64,000 nucleotides of DNA from an uncultured Dorea sp. (GTDB lineage Bacteria > Bacillota > Clostridia > Lachnospirales > Lachnospiraceae). The translations under genes and the position numbers were made by a program. The notes under the pieces are model-generated. The model was not told the DNA's origin, searched no databases, and saw only the letters and a program-made list of their open reading frames with translations. Shown here piece by piece: positions 35,200-43,867 of the stretch. Numbering within the stretch: the first letter of the stretch is position 1; each line of letters opens with the position of its first letter. The stretch lies in NCBI GenBank assembly GCA_947063855.1, contig CAMSTW010000005.1, positions 1 to 64,000 on the forward strand, written 5' to 3'.

Positions 35200-36051
35200 C
35201 TACCTGCCGCCGGTATCCTGTCTCAGGGCAAGAAATGCACTGAGATTCCCTCTCTTCGTCCCGGTACTCCTGTGTGAGAACAGAATCTCGGGATTGCAGT
35301 GCGTGCACAGGTTCGTAACCGCAACCCTCTCCTCTGGCACTCCCGCCTCCGCAAGCACCGCCAGGTTCGCCCGCCAGAGATCAAGCTGGTACTTCCCGTC
35401 CTCTTTCTCATAGAACAGTCCGGGCCACAGACTTCTGTCAAAATTCTCCCGGAACTTCTCGATCACATCCGCGCTGACCTCATAGCAGTCCCTGCAGATC
35501 GACGGACCGATCGCGGCGAGCACTTGTGAAGGCTTCGTCCCATACCGGTCTTCCATAAGCTTTAGCGTAACCCGTCCCATCTTCCCCACAGTCCCTCTCC
35601 ATCCGGAATGACTGAGACCGATGGCACGGTGCACCGGATCCACAAAGAACAACGGTACACAATCTGCATAGAAGGTCACAAGACAGATCCCCGGCACATC
35701 CGTCACCATACCGTCCGTGTCCATGAACCTGCGTCCGCGGTCCTGCTTCTCCACCACCGCCACATTGGTCGTATGCGTCTGATTCGTATAAGTAAAATCC
35801 GCCGGATCCACTCCGATCGCCTTCGCCATCCTCCTGCAGTTCTCTTCCACTGCACGGGGATCGTCTCCCCTGGTCGTACTGATATTCATCGTCGCACAGT
35901 ACCCGGTACTGACGCCTCCAAGCCTGGTGGAGAATCCATGCTTCACAATACCCGTCTCCTCCAGCATCGGATAGGAGAGATAGGGAACTCCCTCTACCTC
36001 CCTCTCATCAAATATATGCTCTTCATTCTTATATATTAACCCAAGACTCAT
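35200..36051 (-). CDS. pgeF: Peptidoglycan editing factor / LACC1-type purine nucleoside phosphorylase (YfiH family)
   Basis: 283 residues. The zinc-site motifs of the family are present: LSHSGWRGTVGKMG (His near 156), GPSICRDCYEVS (Cys near 193) and THCNPEILFSHR (His near 252). Once annotated as polyphenol oxidase/laccase; members act on adenosine/inosine and E. coli YfiH corrects peptidoglycan stems. Upstream is yraN (81-base gap), downstream mscS. Confidence 0.93.
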   Translation of the reverse strand: MSLGLIYKNEEHIFDEREVEGVPYLSYPMLEETGIVKHGFSTRLGGVSTGYCATMNISTTRGDDPRAVEENCRRMAKAIGVDPADFTYTNQTHTTNVAVVEKQDRGRRFMDTDGMVTDVPGICLVTFYADCVPLFFVDPVHRAIGLSHSGWRGTVGKMGRVTLKLMEDRYGTKPSQVLAAIGPSICRDCYEVSADVIEKFRENFDRSLWPGLFYEKEDGKYQLDLWRANLAVLAEAGVPEERVAVTNLCTHCNPEILFSHRSTGTKRGNLSAFLALRQDTGGR

Positions 36052-36132
36052 AACCTATTCTCCAAAATTCTCACATCGTATCCAATCATCCGTCCTTGCA
36101 GGCTCCGATATCAGATGAAACAGTCTGCCGGC

Positions 36133-36492
36133 CTACCCTTCCATATAGTCAAACGCATCCTGGTATATCGTTACCCTGTCCCCCTCGAAACTGACCACAT
36201 CAAACCGGCAGGCCGCATCCGACAGGCCGCGCCTCGTCAGATAGTATAAAGCGCACTTCGAGATCGTCCGCTGCTTCCTCTGGTCTACCGCCTCCGCCGG
36301 ATGCCCGCTCTTCGCATCCGAACGGTACTTTACCTCACAGAAGACAAGGTAGTCCCCGTCGCGCGCGATAATGTCAATCTCACCTGTCCGGCACCGGAAA
36401 TTATATTCCAGGATCTCATATCCCTTCTCTTCCAGATATGCGCCCGCCTTCCGTTCATACTCCGTACCCGTCTGTCTCTTATTCTCCGCCAT
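36133..36492 (-). CDS. YraN family (UPF0102) predicted nuclease
   Basis: 119 residues. A Holliday-junction-resolvase-like core with GTEYERKAGAYLEEKGYEI, CRTGEIDIIARDGDYLVF and CEVKYRS gives the E-D-EVK layout of PD-(D/E)XK enzymes. Function unproven. It directly follows rnhB (24-base gap), the usual order in Firmicutes. Confidence 0.93.
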   Translation of the reverse strand: MAENKRQTGTEYERKAGAYLEEKGYEILEYNFRCRTGEIDIIARDGDYLVFCEVKYRSDAKSGHPAEAVDQRKQRTISKCALYYLTRRGLSDAACRFDVVSFEGDRVTIYQDAFDYMEG

Positions 36493-36516
36493 TTCCTTAT
36501 ACCCGCTCCGATACTC

Positions 36517-37254
36517 TTACGATACAAAATTCCCGATGAAAGAGACTCTGTGTATCGGCGACGGTCCAAGTACCTTCAGCTTCTCGATATGCGCCTTCGT
36601 GCCATATCCCTTATGGCCCGCGAAACCATACCCCGGAATCACCTTATCATATTCCTCCATCAGCCGGTCCCTGGTCACCTTGGCGATGATACTGGCCGCC
36701 GCAACAGACACGCTTTTGGCGTCCCCTTTGATGATCGGCACCTGGGGGATCGTCACATCCGGGATCGTAACCGCGTCATTCAGCAGAACATCCGGCTGTA
36801 CCTTAAGATTCCCTATGGCCATACGCATCGCCTCATAGGTCGCCCTCAGGATATTAATCTCGTCAATCCTCGCCGGACCAACCATCCCCACGCCCGTCGC
36901 AACGGCCTTCTCCATAATCTCATCATAGAGAGCCTCCCGCCTCTTCGCGGACAGCTTCTTCGAATCGTTCAGATAGAGGATGGTACAATCCTTTGGAAGA
37001 ATCACCGCTCCCGCCACAACCGGCCCCGCAAGCGGACCTCTGCCGGCCTCGTCAATCCCGCAGATATACCGGCACGCGCCGTATTCCTTCTCATAGACGC
37101 GCATTGCCTCAAGTCTCGCAAGCTCCTGCTCAAGCTTCTCCTGCTTCCTGCGCTGTCTCTCTTCTTCCTGCGCCTGCTTCCTGCGCTGTCTCTCTTCTTT
37201 TCTCTCAAGCTTCTCCTGTTCCCCGCGCTGCTTCTCTTCCTCCCGTTTATTCAT
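36517..37254 (-). CDS. rnhB: Ribonuclease HII with charged repeat N-terminus
   Basis: 245 residues. The catalytic domain starts near residue 63 with [19 protein letters not shown] (DEAGRG signature) and continues with [16 protein letters not shown] and [17 protein letters not shown]. It removes RNA from RNA-DNA hybrids and single ribonucleotides. The first ~60 residues are an unusual Lys/Arg/Glu/Gln coiled-coil-like extension encoded by 33-base direct repeats (EERQRRKQ twice). Its start overlaps the signal peptidase stop by 8 bases. Confidence 0.94.
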   Translation of the reverse strand: MNKREEEKQRGEQEKLERKEERQRRKQAQEEERQRRKQEKLEQELARLEAMRVYEKEYGACRYICGIDEAGRGPLAGPVVAGAVILPKDCTILYLNDSKKLSAKRREALYDEIMEKAVATGVGMVGPARIDEINILRATYEAMRMAIGNLKVQPDVLLNDAVTIPDVTIPQVPIIKGDAKSVSVAAASIIAKVTRDRLMEEYDKVIPGYGFAGHKGYGTKAHIEKLKVLGPSPIHRVSFIGNFVS

Positions 37255-37816
37255 GCCTGATCACCCCAAGCTTGTCGAAAGGATAGATCCGGATCCACGC
37301 CCTGCCGATCAGATGCTCTCTTCGCAATACGCCAACGCTCGGATCACGGCTGTCCGAGCTGTGATTCCGGTTGTCGCCAAGCACAAAATATTCATCCTCC
37401 CCAAGCACGACTGGTTCCGCCGCAATCCCGGGCGAATCCATGACCTCCGCACCATACACGTCGCTGGTAAGGATCTCATTGTTAATATAAACATATCCGT
37501 CAATCACCTGAACCGTATCGCCCGGCAGACCGATGATCCTCTTAATATAGTAAGTATTCTCCTCATGCTGATAAGGAAATACGATAATATCGAATCTCCT
37601 GGGCTCTCTGAAATGATAGGTCAGCTTATCTACAATCAGATTATCACCGTCACTTAACGTCGTCTCCATAGAAGAACCGCTCACCCTGGTCCTCTGCCCT
37701 ACAAATGTAATGATCAGATAGGTCAGTCCTATGATAACCAGTATATATAAGAGCCATCCTCCCAGAGTCCTCAAGATTCCCTGCTCTTCTTCCTCTCTTC
37801 TGTCTCTTTCCGCCAT
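37247..37816 (-). CDS. lepB: Type I signal peptidase (copy 1)
   Basis: 189 residues from ATG 37814-37816 (AAGGAG nine bases upstream); the frame is open to 37864. A charged N-terminus ([13 protein letters not shown]), a single membrane helix ([18 protein letters not shown]), then catalytic Ser in [13 protein letters not shown], catalytic Lys in [12 protein letters not shown], and [14 protein letters not shown]. It cleaves secretory signal peptides at the outer membrane face. Upstream lies the palindromic 166-bp element; downstream rnhB overlaps. Confidence 0.94.
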   Translation of the reverse strand: MAERDRREEEEQGILRTLGGWLLYILVIIGLTYLIITFVGQRTRVSGSSMETTLSDGDNLIVDKLTYHFREPRRFDIIVFPYQHEENTYYIKRIIGLPGDTVQVIDGYVYINNEILTSDVYGAEVMDSPGIAAEPVVLGEDEYFVLGDNRNHSSDSRDPSVGVLRREHLIGRAWIRIYPFDKLGVIRHE

Positions 37817-37873
37817 AGCCGCTGTCTCCTTCTTACTTCCATCCAAATATACACGCACCAACAACCATATATC

Positions 37874-38039
37874 CTAGTGTACTGACCGCATTATATTCAG
37901 GCAAACCTCCTTGCCTAAATTTCCATCAGACTGCGTTGTCGGCGGTCAACGATGCCACCGCATCGCCTCCCTTCTCCGCCTTGCTGATGAAAATTTATTC
38001 TGCGGAGTTTCGCCAGATATAATGTGGTCAGTACACTAG
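37874..38039. repeat. 166-bp nested palindromic element (MITE-like or structured RNA)
   Basis: Terminal arms of 23 bases (37874-37896 and 38017-38039) are inverted copies with one mismatch, starting CTAGTGTACTGACC. Inside are further inverted repeats: GGCAA/TTGCC (37900-37915), a 13-base pair (37917-37929 with 37984-37996, one mismatch), CGATGC/GCATCG (37950-37965), and CTCCGC/GCGGAG. Part of the right arm (TTCGCCAGATATAATG) is repeated at 38040-38056, running into the rbgA stop codon. No open reading frame of note. It fills the gap between rbgA and lepB and would be transcribed with them. Whether it is a mobile repeat or a functional RNA is open. Confidence 0.7.
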
Positions 38040-38066
38040 TTCGCCAGATATAATGCAGACAACATG

Positions 38067-38918
38067 CTAGCACACTTCCTGCGGATATTCCAGCGTAAGT
38101 CTTCCCAGTCTCCCGTTACGGAAATCATCCAGCATAAGGGATGCCGCCTTCATAGTATCCAGTTCATTTCCCCGGAGCAGACAATGCCTGCTGACGGCAA
38201 TCCGCTTAAGCATCTCATATGCATCCGGAGCATGCTCTGCCTGATACTTCTCCTCAACCACCCCCGGATAATTCTGGTCCAGATGGGTTATGAGCTTAGC
38301 CGCCAGTTCCTCCGTGTTCAGGATCTCATCCTTGATGGACCCAATATATGCCAGCATAAGCCCCACACGCTGATCCTCGAACTTCGGCCACAGGATTCCG
38401 GGCGTGTCCAGAAGCTCCACCTGCTTATTCAGACGAATCCACTGCTTTCCTTTGGTGACTCCCGGTTTATTGCCGGTCTTCGCACACGCCTTTCCGGCAA
38501 GAGAATTAATAAATGTAGACTTCCCCACATTCGGGATTCCGACCACCATGGCGCGGACCGGACGGTTTTGAATCCCCCTCTTCTGGTCCCTTTCTATCTT
38601 CTCCTTACACGCTTCCTGGATGACGCCGCGGATCTGCTTCATTCCTCCGTTTTTTCTGGAATCCAGCTTTACCGCCAGACATCCCTGCCTCCGGAAATGC
38701 TCCGCCCATGCGTCGTTCCACCGATCCTTAGCAAGATCTGCCTTGTTCAGCAGAACCAGCCGCGCTTTATTCCTTCCAAGCTCGTCAATATCCGGGTTAC
38801 GGCTGCTCTCCGGAATCCTGGCATCTACAAGCTCGATCACCAGATCAATCAGTTTCATATTCTCCTGCATCATACGCTTTGCCTTCGTCATATGACCCGG
38901 ATACCATTGAAAATGCAT
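38067..38918 (-). CDS. rbgA: Ribosome biogenesis GTPase A (YlqF/RbgA)
   Basis: 283 residues. Circularly permuted GTPase motif order: G4 LLNKADLAKDRW (near 58), then G1 GIPNVGKSTFINSLAG (near 126), G3 DTPGILWPKF. N-terminal HFQWYPGHMTKAKRMMQ is characteristic. It acts late in 50S subunit assembly. It lies 12 bases after the second signal peptidase gene; its stop codon is inside the partial repeat that precedes the palindromic element. Confidence 0.96.
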   Translation of the reverse strand: MHFQWYPGHMTKAKRMMQENMKLIDLVIELVDARIPESSRNPDIDELGRNKARLVLLNKADLAKDRWNDAWAEHFRRQGCLAVKLDSRKNGGMKQIRGVIQEACKEKIERDQKRGIQNRPVRAMVVGIPNVGKSTFINSLAGKACAKTGNKPGVTKGKQWIRLNKQVELLDTPGILWPKFEDQRVGLMLAYIGSIKDEILNTEELAAKLITHLDQNYPGVVEEKYQAEHAPDAYEMLKRIAVSRHCLLRGNELDTMKAASLMLDDFRNGRLGRLTLEYPQEVC

Positions 38919-38930
38919 ATTCCTGCTCCT

Positions 38931-39533
38931 TTACTTCTTTATCCATCCAAAGTTCTCTCCGGGAGACAGTACAAACCACGCCTTCCCATAGATATACTCT
39001 CTCTTCACATTCCCTACATCCGCATTCCGGCTGTCCTCACTGCTTGCGCGGTTATCTCCCAGCACAAAATATTCGTCCTCCCCAAGTCTCATCTTCTCGT
39101 CCACGATTCCCACGTCGTCAATATCTGTGGTCTCATACTCCTCATCAAGCTTCTCGCCGTCGATATAGACCCGGTTCTCGATGATCTCGATATCCTCGCC
39201 CGGAAGACCGATAATCCTCTTCGTATAATAATGAACGTTTTCATTTCCCTTTGGCTTAAATACAATGATATCTCCCCGTCTGGGAGCCGTCGCATTATAC
39301 ACGATCCGGTCTATAAGGACCACATCCCCGTTCCTGAGCACCGGATTCATGGAATCCCCTACCGTGCTGATCTGCTGTCCAAAATACCATACGCATACAA
39401 ATGCCAGAAAACAGACCGCACTGATCCTGAATATCCACCCCAGGCCCGCCATGACCCGCTCAAGATCAATCTGAATCTTGAACTTCTTCTTTCTTACTTT
39501 ATGAAATAAACGCTTTTTCCGTCTGCGTCCCAT
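38931..39533 (-). CDS. lepB: Type I signal peptidase (copy 2)
   Basis: 200 residues. A very basic N-terminus (RRRKKRLFHKVRKKKFKI), one membrane helix (GWIFRISAVCFLAFVCVWYF), catalytic Ser in VGDSMNPVLRNGDVV, catalytic Lys in [14 protein letters not shown], and VLGDNRASSEDSRNADVG. Only moderately similar to copy 1 one kilobase away, so the two probably divide substrates or conditions. It follows the rplS terminator. Confidence 0.93.
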   Translation of the reverse strand: MGRRRKKRLFHKVRKKKFKIQIDLERVMAGLGWIFRISAVCFLAFVCVWYFGQQISTVGDSMNPVLRNGDVVLIDRIVYNATAPRRGDIIVFKPKGNENVHYYTKRIIGLPGEDIEIIENRVYIDGEKLDEEYETTDIDDVGIVDEKMRLGEDEYFVLGDNRASSEDSRNADVGNVKREYIYGKAWFVLSPGENFGWIKK

Positions 39534-39631
39534 GCGTTTCCCTCCGCCGGCAGAATATTCGAAAACTCATTCCCGCAATCTGCACGCCCGCTTCGCAGGA
39601 TGATCTGTCCCATACCTTCCCCGTATCCAAT

Positions 39632-39671
39632 AAAAGAAAAGGGACAATATACAATAAGATGTACTTGCCCC
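39632..39671 (-). terminator. Terminator of rplS
   Basis: GGGACAA (39641-39647) and TTGCCCC (39665-39671), extended by ATACA/TGTA pairing; on the minus strand followed by TTTTCTTTTATTG. Confidence 0.55.
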
Positions 39672-39685
39672 CTTCATCCTGTCTC

Positions 39686-40033
39686 TTATTTTACCAGTTC
39701 TTTTACCTTTGCCTTCTTACCTACGCGGTCTCTTAAGTAGTACAGCTTCGCTCTTCTTACCTTACCTCTTCTTACTACCTCAACCCGCTCAACGTTAGGA
39801 GAATGCAGCGGCCATGTCTTCTCAACACCGATTCCGTTGGAGTTCTTTCTTACTGTAAATGTCTCTCTGGATCCACCGCCCTGCTTCTTCAGGACAGTTC
39901 CTTCGAATACCTGGATTCTCTCGCGGTTTCCTTCCTTGATCTTACCGTATACCTTTACAGTATCTCCTACATGGAACGCAGGTACAGTCTCTTTTAACTG
40001 CTCTGCCTCGATGCTCTTGATGATATCGTTCAT
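39686..40033 (-). CDS. rplS: 50S ribosomal protein L19
   Basis: 115 residues, full length: [73 protein letters not shown]. Structural protein at the 30S-50S interface. It follows trmD but has its own promoter and a ~75-base leader. Confidence 0.98.
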   Translation of the reverse strand: MNDIIKSIEAEQLKETVPAFHVGDTVKVYGKIKEGNRERIQVFEGTVLKKQGGGSRETFTVRKNSNGIGVEKTWPLHSPNVERVEVVRRGKVRRAKLYYLRDRVGKKAKVKELVK

Positions 40034-40143
40034 AATGTGTGACCTCCTTCACTATTCGGATGTTCTTAATACATTCGTACCAGAGGACCATCTCTTATCT
40101 TCACAACATGCTATAGTTTATCACATTCACCCTGAAATGACAA
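40034..40143 (-). promoter_or_regulatory. rplS promoter and leader (candidate L19 autoregulatory leader)
   Basis: Minus-strand TTGTCA (40138-40143), 17-base spacer, TAAACT (40115-40120). The deduced leader, about 40108 to 40034, can form local stems (GATG with CATC near 40092 and 40057) and ends in AAGGAGG. Firmicutes rplS genes often carry an autoregulatory L19 leader; I see position and length fit, but have not verified the consensus. Confidence 0.5.
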
Positions 40144-40147
40144 GATT

Positions 40148-41017
40148 TTATTTGTAATATTTTTCAACATTTTCTTTTAATTGAGCCAGTTCCCTCTCAT
40201 GCTCTGTCAGTTCTGCCTTTTCAAGAAGATCCGGACGCAGCTTCGCCGTGCGGATCACAGACTGCTCTCTTCTCCACTTCTCCACATTGGCGTGGTGCCC
40301 GGACAGAAGTACCTCCGGCACACGCTTGCCGTGCCAGATCTCCGGCCGTGAATACTGCGGATACTCAAGCAGATGATCCTGGAAACTCTCGAACTGCGCC
40401 GACACATCGTTATGAAGGACTCCCGGGACAAGCCGGGATATGGCGTCCACCATGATCATGGCTGGAAGCTCTCCGCCGGTCACCACATAGTCCCCAATGG
40501 ACACATAATCCGTCACAATCTCTTCCAGGACTCGTTCGTCAATCCCCTCGTAATGTCCGCACAGGAAGACCAGTTCATCCTCCTTCGCCAGCTCTTCCGC
40601 CATTCCCTGGCTGAAAGTCTTGCCCTGCGGAGACAGATAGATGACTCTCGTGCCCGTATCCTGTACCTTTCCGGCTCCGGGCAAATTCTCACTTTGTTCA
40701 TCTCCTGCCGTCTCATATTCTTCTGCCGGCTTAGCCGTACTTGGTTTTATCCCTTCCGGAAATGTTCTCCTCCTGAGAGCGCAGATCTTCTCTTCCACAG
40801 CCTGATACGCCTGATACACCGGCTCCGCCTGCATCAGCATCCCCGCGCCGCCGCCATAAGGATAATCATCCACACTGTTATGCCTGTTAAACGCATAATC
40901 TCTGATATTGACCGCCTCCACAGACAGGATTCCTTTCTGTATCGCTCTCCCGGTGATACTGGTATGAAGCCCCTGCATCACCATCTCCGGAAACAATGTC
41001 ATTATATAAAAATGCAT
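40148..41017 (-). CDS. trmD: tRNA (guanine-37-N1)-methyltransferase, with extra insertion
   Basis: 289 residues from ATG 41015-41017 (GAGGAGATAGGGAT upstream). Trefoil-knot SPOUT enzyme: MTLFPEMV, DDYPYGGGAGMLM, YLSPQGKTFSQ, LCGHYEGIDERV, SIGDYVVTGGELPAM. It makes m1G37 in tRNAs, preventing frameshifting. Typical TrmD has about 240-255 residues; the excess is a hydrophilic segment at residues ~79-121 (rich in Glu/Pro/Ala) inserted before the knot. rimM lies 30 bases upstream. Confidence 0.96.
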   Translation of the reverse strand: MHFYIMTLFPEMVMQGLHTSITGRAIQKGILSVEAVNIRDYAFNRHNSVDDYPYGGGAGMLMQAEPVYQAYQAVEEKICALRRRTFPEGIKPSTAKPAEEYETAGDEQSENLPGAGKVQDTGTRVIYLSPQGKTFSQGMAEELAKEDELVFLCGHYEGIDERVLEEIVTDYVSIGDYVVTGGELPAMIMVDAISRLVPGVLHNDVSAQFESFQDHLLEYPQYSRPEIWHGKRVPEVLLSGHHANVEKWRREQSVIRTAKLRPDLLEKAELTEHERELAQLKENVEKYYK

Positions 41018-41047
41018 ATCCCTATCTCCTCTTAACATTCTGACCGA

Positions 41048-41560
41048 CTAGTCAGAAATCAGCCCGTCCATCACATGGATCTTCATCTGTCTGCCTGCAA
41101 TGTCCACCTCAAGGATACACTCCTTGATAGCAGGAACCAGCACCTCTCCCTCTGTCGGATGATCGATCACATACACGTCGTTGGCCCCGGTCGTCATCAC
41201 GTCCTTAAGGACTCCGAATTCCACTCCCGCATCTGTCACCACCTTCATCCCGATCATGTCCGTGATAAAGTATTCGTCTTCCTCAAGCGCCACCGCGTCT
41301 TTGCGCTCTACCAGAAGCGGGCAGCGTCTGTATCTCTCGATATCGTTTATATTATCATAGCCTTTGAACTTAAGAATCACAAACTGCTTGAAAAACTTCA
41401 CATGCTCAATCTCAAGAGGCAGCGTCTCTTTCCCTGTATCAAGCAGCACCTGCTTTAAGTCCTGAAACCGCGCCACGTCGTCTGTCGTAGGAAATACCTT
41501 CACTTCCCCGCGTATCCCGTGGGTCTGCGTGATCACTCCAACCTGTAACAATTCTTCCAT
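41048..41560 (-). CDS. rimM: Ribosome maturation factor RimM
   Basis: 170 residues from ATG 41558-41560 (GGAG six bases upstream; the frame is open to 41626). N-terminal LLQVGVITQTHGIRGEVKVFPTTDD and the PRC-barrel C-terminus (DVMTTGANDVYVIDHPTEGEVLVPAIKE, split by the usual loop) are diagnostic. It assists 30S head assembly with S19. It leads trmD; a large hairpin separates it from khpA. Confidence 0.96.
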   Translation of the reverse strand: MEELLQVGVITQTHGIRGEVKVFPTTDDVARFQDLKQVLLDTGKETLPLEIEHVKFFKQFVILKFKGYDNINDIERYRRCPLLVERKDAVALEEDEYFITDMIGMKVVTDAGVEFGVLKDVMTTGANDVYVIDHPTEGEVLVPAIKECILEVDIAGRQMKIHVMDGLISD

Positions 41561-41683
41561 ACCTGTCTCCATTCTGTCCGCAAGATATACCCAAAAGACC
41601 CTTCTGTAATCTGCCGTTTCATCCACTCTTTTACCGGATGTATATCAATGGAAGCCATCCCACGGTACATCGGTTATAAATAA

Positions 41684-41720
41684 GGGATTGCCGGGAAACA
41701 GTATATTTCCCGGCAATCCC
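41684..41720 (-). terminator. Strong hairpin between khpA and rimM
   Basis: Perfect 15-bp inverted repeat (41684-41698 with 41706-41720) and a 7-base loop, followed on the minus strand by TTATTTATAA. It likely terminates or attenuates the ylxM-ffh-rpsP-khpA transcript before rimM-trmD. Confidence 0.65.
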
Positions 41721-41782
41721 CGGATGAAATGACAGCCCTTCCATATAAAAACTGCCCCTTGGAATCATTTCCTTTATAGCTC

Positions 41783-42013
41783 TTAATCCATAATATCAAC
41801 GATAACCTTCTTATCCTCTTTTGCGGCCGCTGCTTTTACGACCGAACGGATTGCCTTGGCTATACGTCCCTGCTTTCCAATCACCTTACCCATATCAGAA
41901 TCAGCAACATGTACTTCCAGGACCATCGTCTTCTTTTCCTCTTTCTCTGTCACAACGACGCTGTCAGGATCATCGACCAATGCCTTTGTAATAACCTCAA
42001 CTAACTCTTTCAT
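41783..42013 (-). CDS. khpA: KH-domain RNA-binding protein
   Basis: 76 residues, a single type II KH domain with the GxxG loop in VIGKQGRIAKAIRSVVKAAA. KhpA (YlqC) pairs with KhpB/Jag in Gram-positives and affects mRNA and cell elongation. It follows rpsP by 39 bases. Confidence 0.95.
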   Translation of the reverse strand: MKELVEVITKALVDDPDSVVVTEKEEKKTMVLEVHVADSDMGKVIGKQGRIAKAIRSVVKAAAAKEDKKVIVDIMD

Positions 42014-42052
42014 GACTTACGCACCTCAAAAACAAGATTTATTGATCAGCAA

Positions 42053-42298
42053 TTATTTCTCGATACCCGCAATCTTGAAGATCTTGCTGACTACTTCTGT
42101 CGGCTGCGCGCCATTCTTGAGCCACTTCTTAGCCGCCTCTTCGTCAACCTTGATCGCGCTTGGATCACAATTCGGATCATAGGTTCCAATCTCGTCGATA
42201 AACTTGCCGTCTCTTGGGGACCTTGAATCAGCTACGATAATTCTATAAAAAGGAGCCTTTTTCTGTCCCATTCTTCTTAATCTGATCTTTACTGCCAT
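42053..42298 (-). CDS. rpsP: 30S ribosomal protein S16
   Basis: 81 residues: [39 protein letters not shown] and [18 protein letters not shown] are the full S16 pattern. Its gap from ffh is unusually long (212 bases) and rich in inverted repeats. Confidence 0.98.
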   Translation of the reverse strand: MAVKIRLRRMGQKKAPFYRIIVADSRSPRDGKFIDEIGTYDPNCDPSAIKVDEEAAKKWLKNGAQPTEVVSKIFKIAGIEK

Positions 42299-42510
42299 TG
42301 TATCTTACCTCCATAAAAATATTAAAATATGATTGTCTGTACAGGAATCTGCTCATAATATCAGCAGACACTTCCTGCATACTGCTTTATTATATAACGC
42401 GCACAGCGCGGTATATCGTAGTTGCGGGCACAGCGCCCGGCTGTCTGCCAGCCTTCCTTGGATATAGGGATATGGCAGGCACGCCGCCATGATATCCCGG
42501 GAACTTTGGA
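42299..42510 (-). other. Hairpin-rich gap between ffh and rpsP
   Basis: 212 bases without an open frame. It holds several inverted repeats: GGGATATGGC with GCCATGATATCCC near 42472-42500, CGGGC/GCCCG near 42426-42441, CGCGCACAGCGCG near 42402, and CTGCTGATATTATGAGCAG on the minus strand near 42350. A TATAAT (minus strand, about 42393) could be the -10 of an rpsP promoter, without a good -35. It may hold processing sites or an rpsP leader. Confidence 0.4.
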
Positions 42511-43866
42511 TCAGAACGGCAGCCGGAACTTCCCTTTCCTGCCGCCCTTGCCCATCATCTTCATGAGCTTCTTCATCTCGCCGAACTGCTTCACCATACG
42601 GTTGACCTCGCTGATGTCCACCCCGGCTCCTCTCGCGATCCTGTGCTTCCTTGAAGGGTTCAGAAGATCGGGATTACGTCTCTCCTGCGGCGTCATGGAG
42701 TGAATCATGGCTTCCATCCTCGCCATGCTCTTCTCTGCCTGGGCCGTCTGCTCATCGTCAAGCCCCTTCATCTTGCCCATGCCTCCCATGCCGCCAAGTC
42801 CGGGCATCATACTCATGATGCTGCCAAGTCCGCCCATGTTCTTCATCTGGCTGATGCTCTCCAGATAGTCCTCGAAATCGAACTGGTTCTTCTTCATCTT
42901 CTGGGCCATCTGCTTCGCCTTCTCTTCGTCGATCTCGGCCTCCGCCTTCTCGATCAGAGTCAGCACATCGCCCATCCCCAGAATACGGGAAGCCATCCGT
43001 TCCGGATAGAACTGCTCAAGATCGGATAACTTCTCTCCCATACCTGTATATAGTATAGGCTTTCCGGTAACTGCCTTAACAGACAGCGCGGCTCCGCCTC
43101 TCGTATCACCGTCAAGCTTCGTAACGATCACGCCGTCGATACCGGCCTTCTCATGGAACTCCTTCGCAACATTCACCGCATCCTGGCCGGTCATGGCGTC
43201 AATGACCAGGATCGTCTGATGTACGGTCACGGCTTCCTTGATCTCCTGAAGCTCTTCCATCATGTCCTCATCAATATGAAGACGCCCCGCCGTGTCCAGA
43301 ATCACGATGTTATGGCCGTTCTTCCGGGCGTGTTCAAGGGCTGCCCTGGCGATATCCGCCGGCTTATGGTTCTCGCCCATGGCAAATACTTCCACGCCCT
43401 GCTTCCCGCCGTTCACCTGCAGCTGCTTAATCGCCGCAGGCCGGTATACGTCGCAGGCGACAAGAAGCGGCTTCTTGCCCTTAAGCTTATACTTGCCGGC
43501 AAGCTTCGCAGTCGTCGTCGTCTTACCGGCTCCCTGCAGACCCGCCATCATGATGACCGTGACGGCGCTTCCCGGCTGAAGCTTAATCTCCGTCGTCTCG
43601 GAGCCCATAAGCTTCACCAGCTCTTCATTCACGATCTTGATGACCATCTGTCCCGGGTTCAGTCCGTTCATGACGTCCTGCCCGATGGCGCGCTCCTGCA
43701 CGCTCCTAATAAAGTCCTTGACCACCTTGAAATTGACATCCGCGGCAAGCAGCGCCCGCTTGATCTCCTTGAGCGCCTCCTTAACATCTTCCTCTGTAAG
43801 ACGTCCCTTACTTCTCAGATTCTTGAATACATTCTGAAGCTTCTCAGTCAAACTGTCAAATGCCAT
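42511..43866 (-). CDS. ffh: Signal recognition particle protein
   Basis: 451 residues. N domain, then G domain with GLQGAGKTTTTAKLAG, DTAGRLHIDEDMM and TKLDGDTRGGAALS. The Met-rich M domain contains NMGGLGSIMSMMPGLGGMG and RKHRIARGAGVDISEVN. It binds signal peptides and 4.5S RNA and targets ribosomes to FtsY/SecYEG. It lies 1 base after the ylxM stop. Confidence 0.98.
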   Translation of the reverse strand: MAFDSLTEKLQNVFKNLRSKGRLTEEDVKEALKEIKRALLAADVNFKVVKDFIRSVQERAIGQDVMNGLNPGQMVIKIVNEELVKLMGSETTEIKLQPGSAVTVIMMAGLQGAGKTTTTAKLAGKYKLKGKKPLLVACDVYRPAAIKQLQVNGGKQGVEVFAMGENHKPADIARAALEHARKNGHNIVILDTAGRLHIDEDMMEELQEIKEAVTVHQTILVIDAMTGQDAVNVAKEFHEKAGIDGVIVTKLDGDTRGGAALSVKAVTGKPILYTGMGEKLSDLEQFYPERMASRILGMGDVLTLIEKAEAEIDEEKAKQMAQKMKKNQFDFEDYLESISQMKNMGGLGSIMSMMPGLGGMGGMGKMKGLDDEQTAQAEKSMARMEAMIHSMTPQERRNPDLLNPSRKHRIARGAGVDISEVNRMVKQFGEMKKLMKMMGKGGRKGKFRLPF

Positions 43867-43867
43867 A

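Noticed and set aside
38064-39509. 481-residue plus-strand frame opposite rbgA and lepB
   Set aside because: Antisense shadow of two well-supported genes; His/Arg/Leu-rich composition and no family resemblance.
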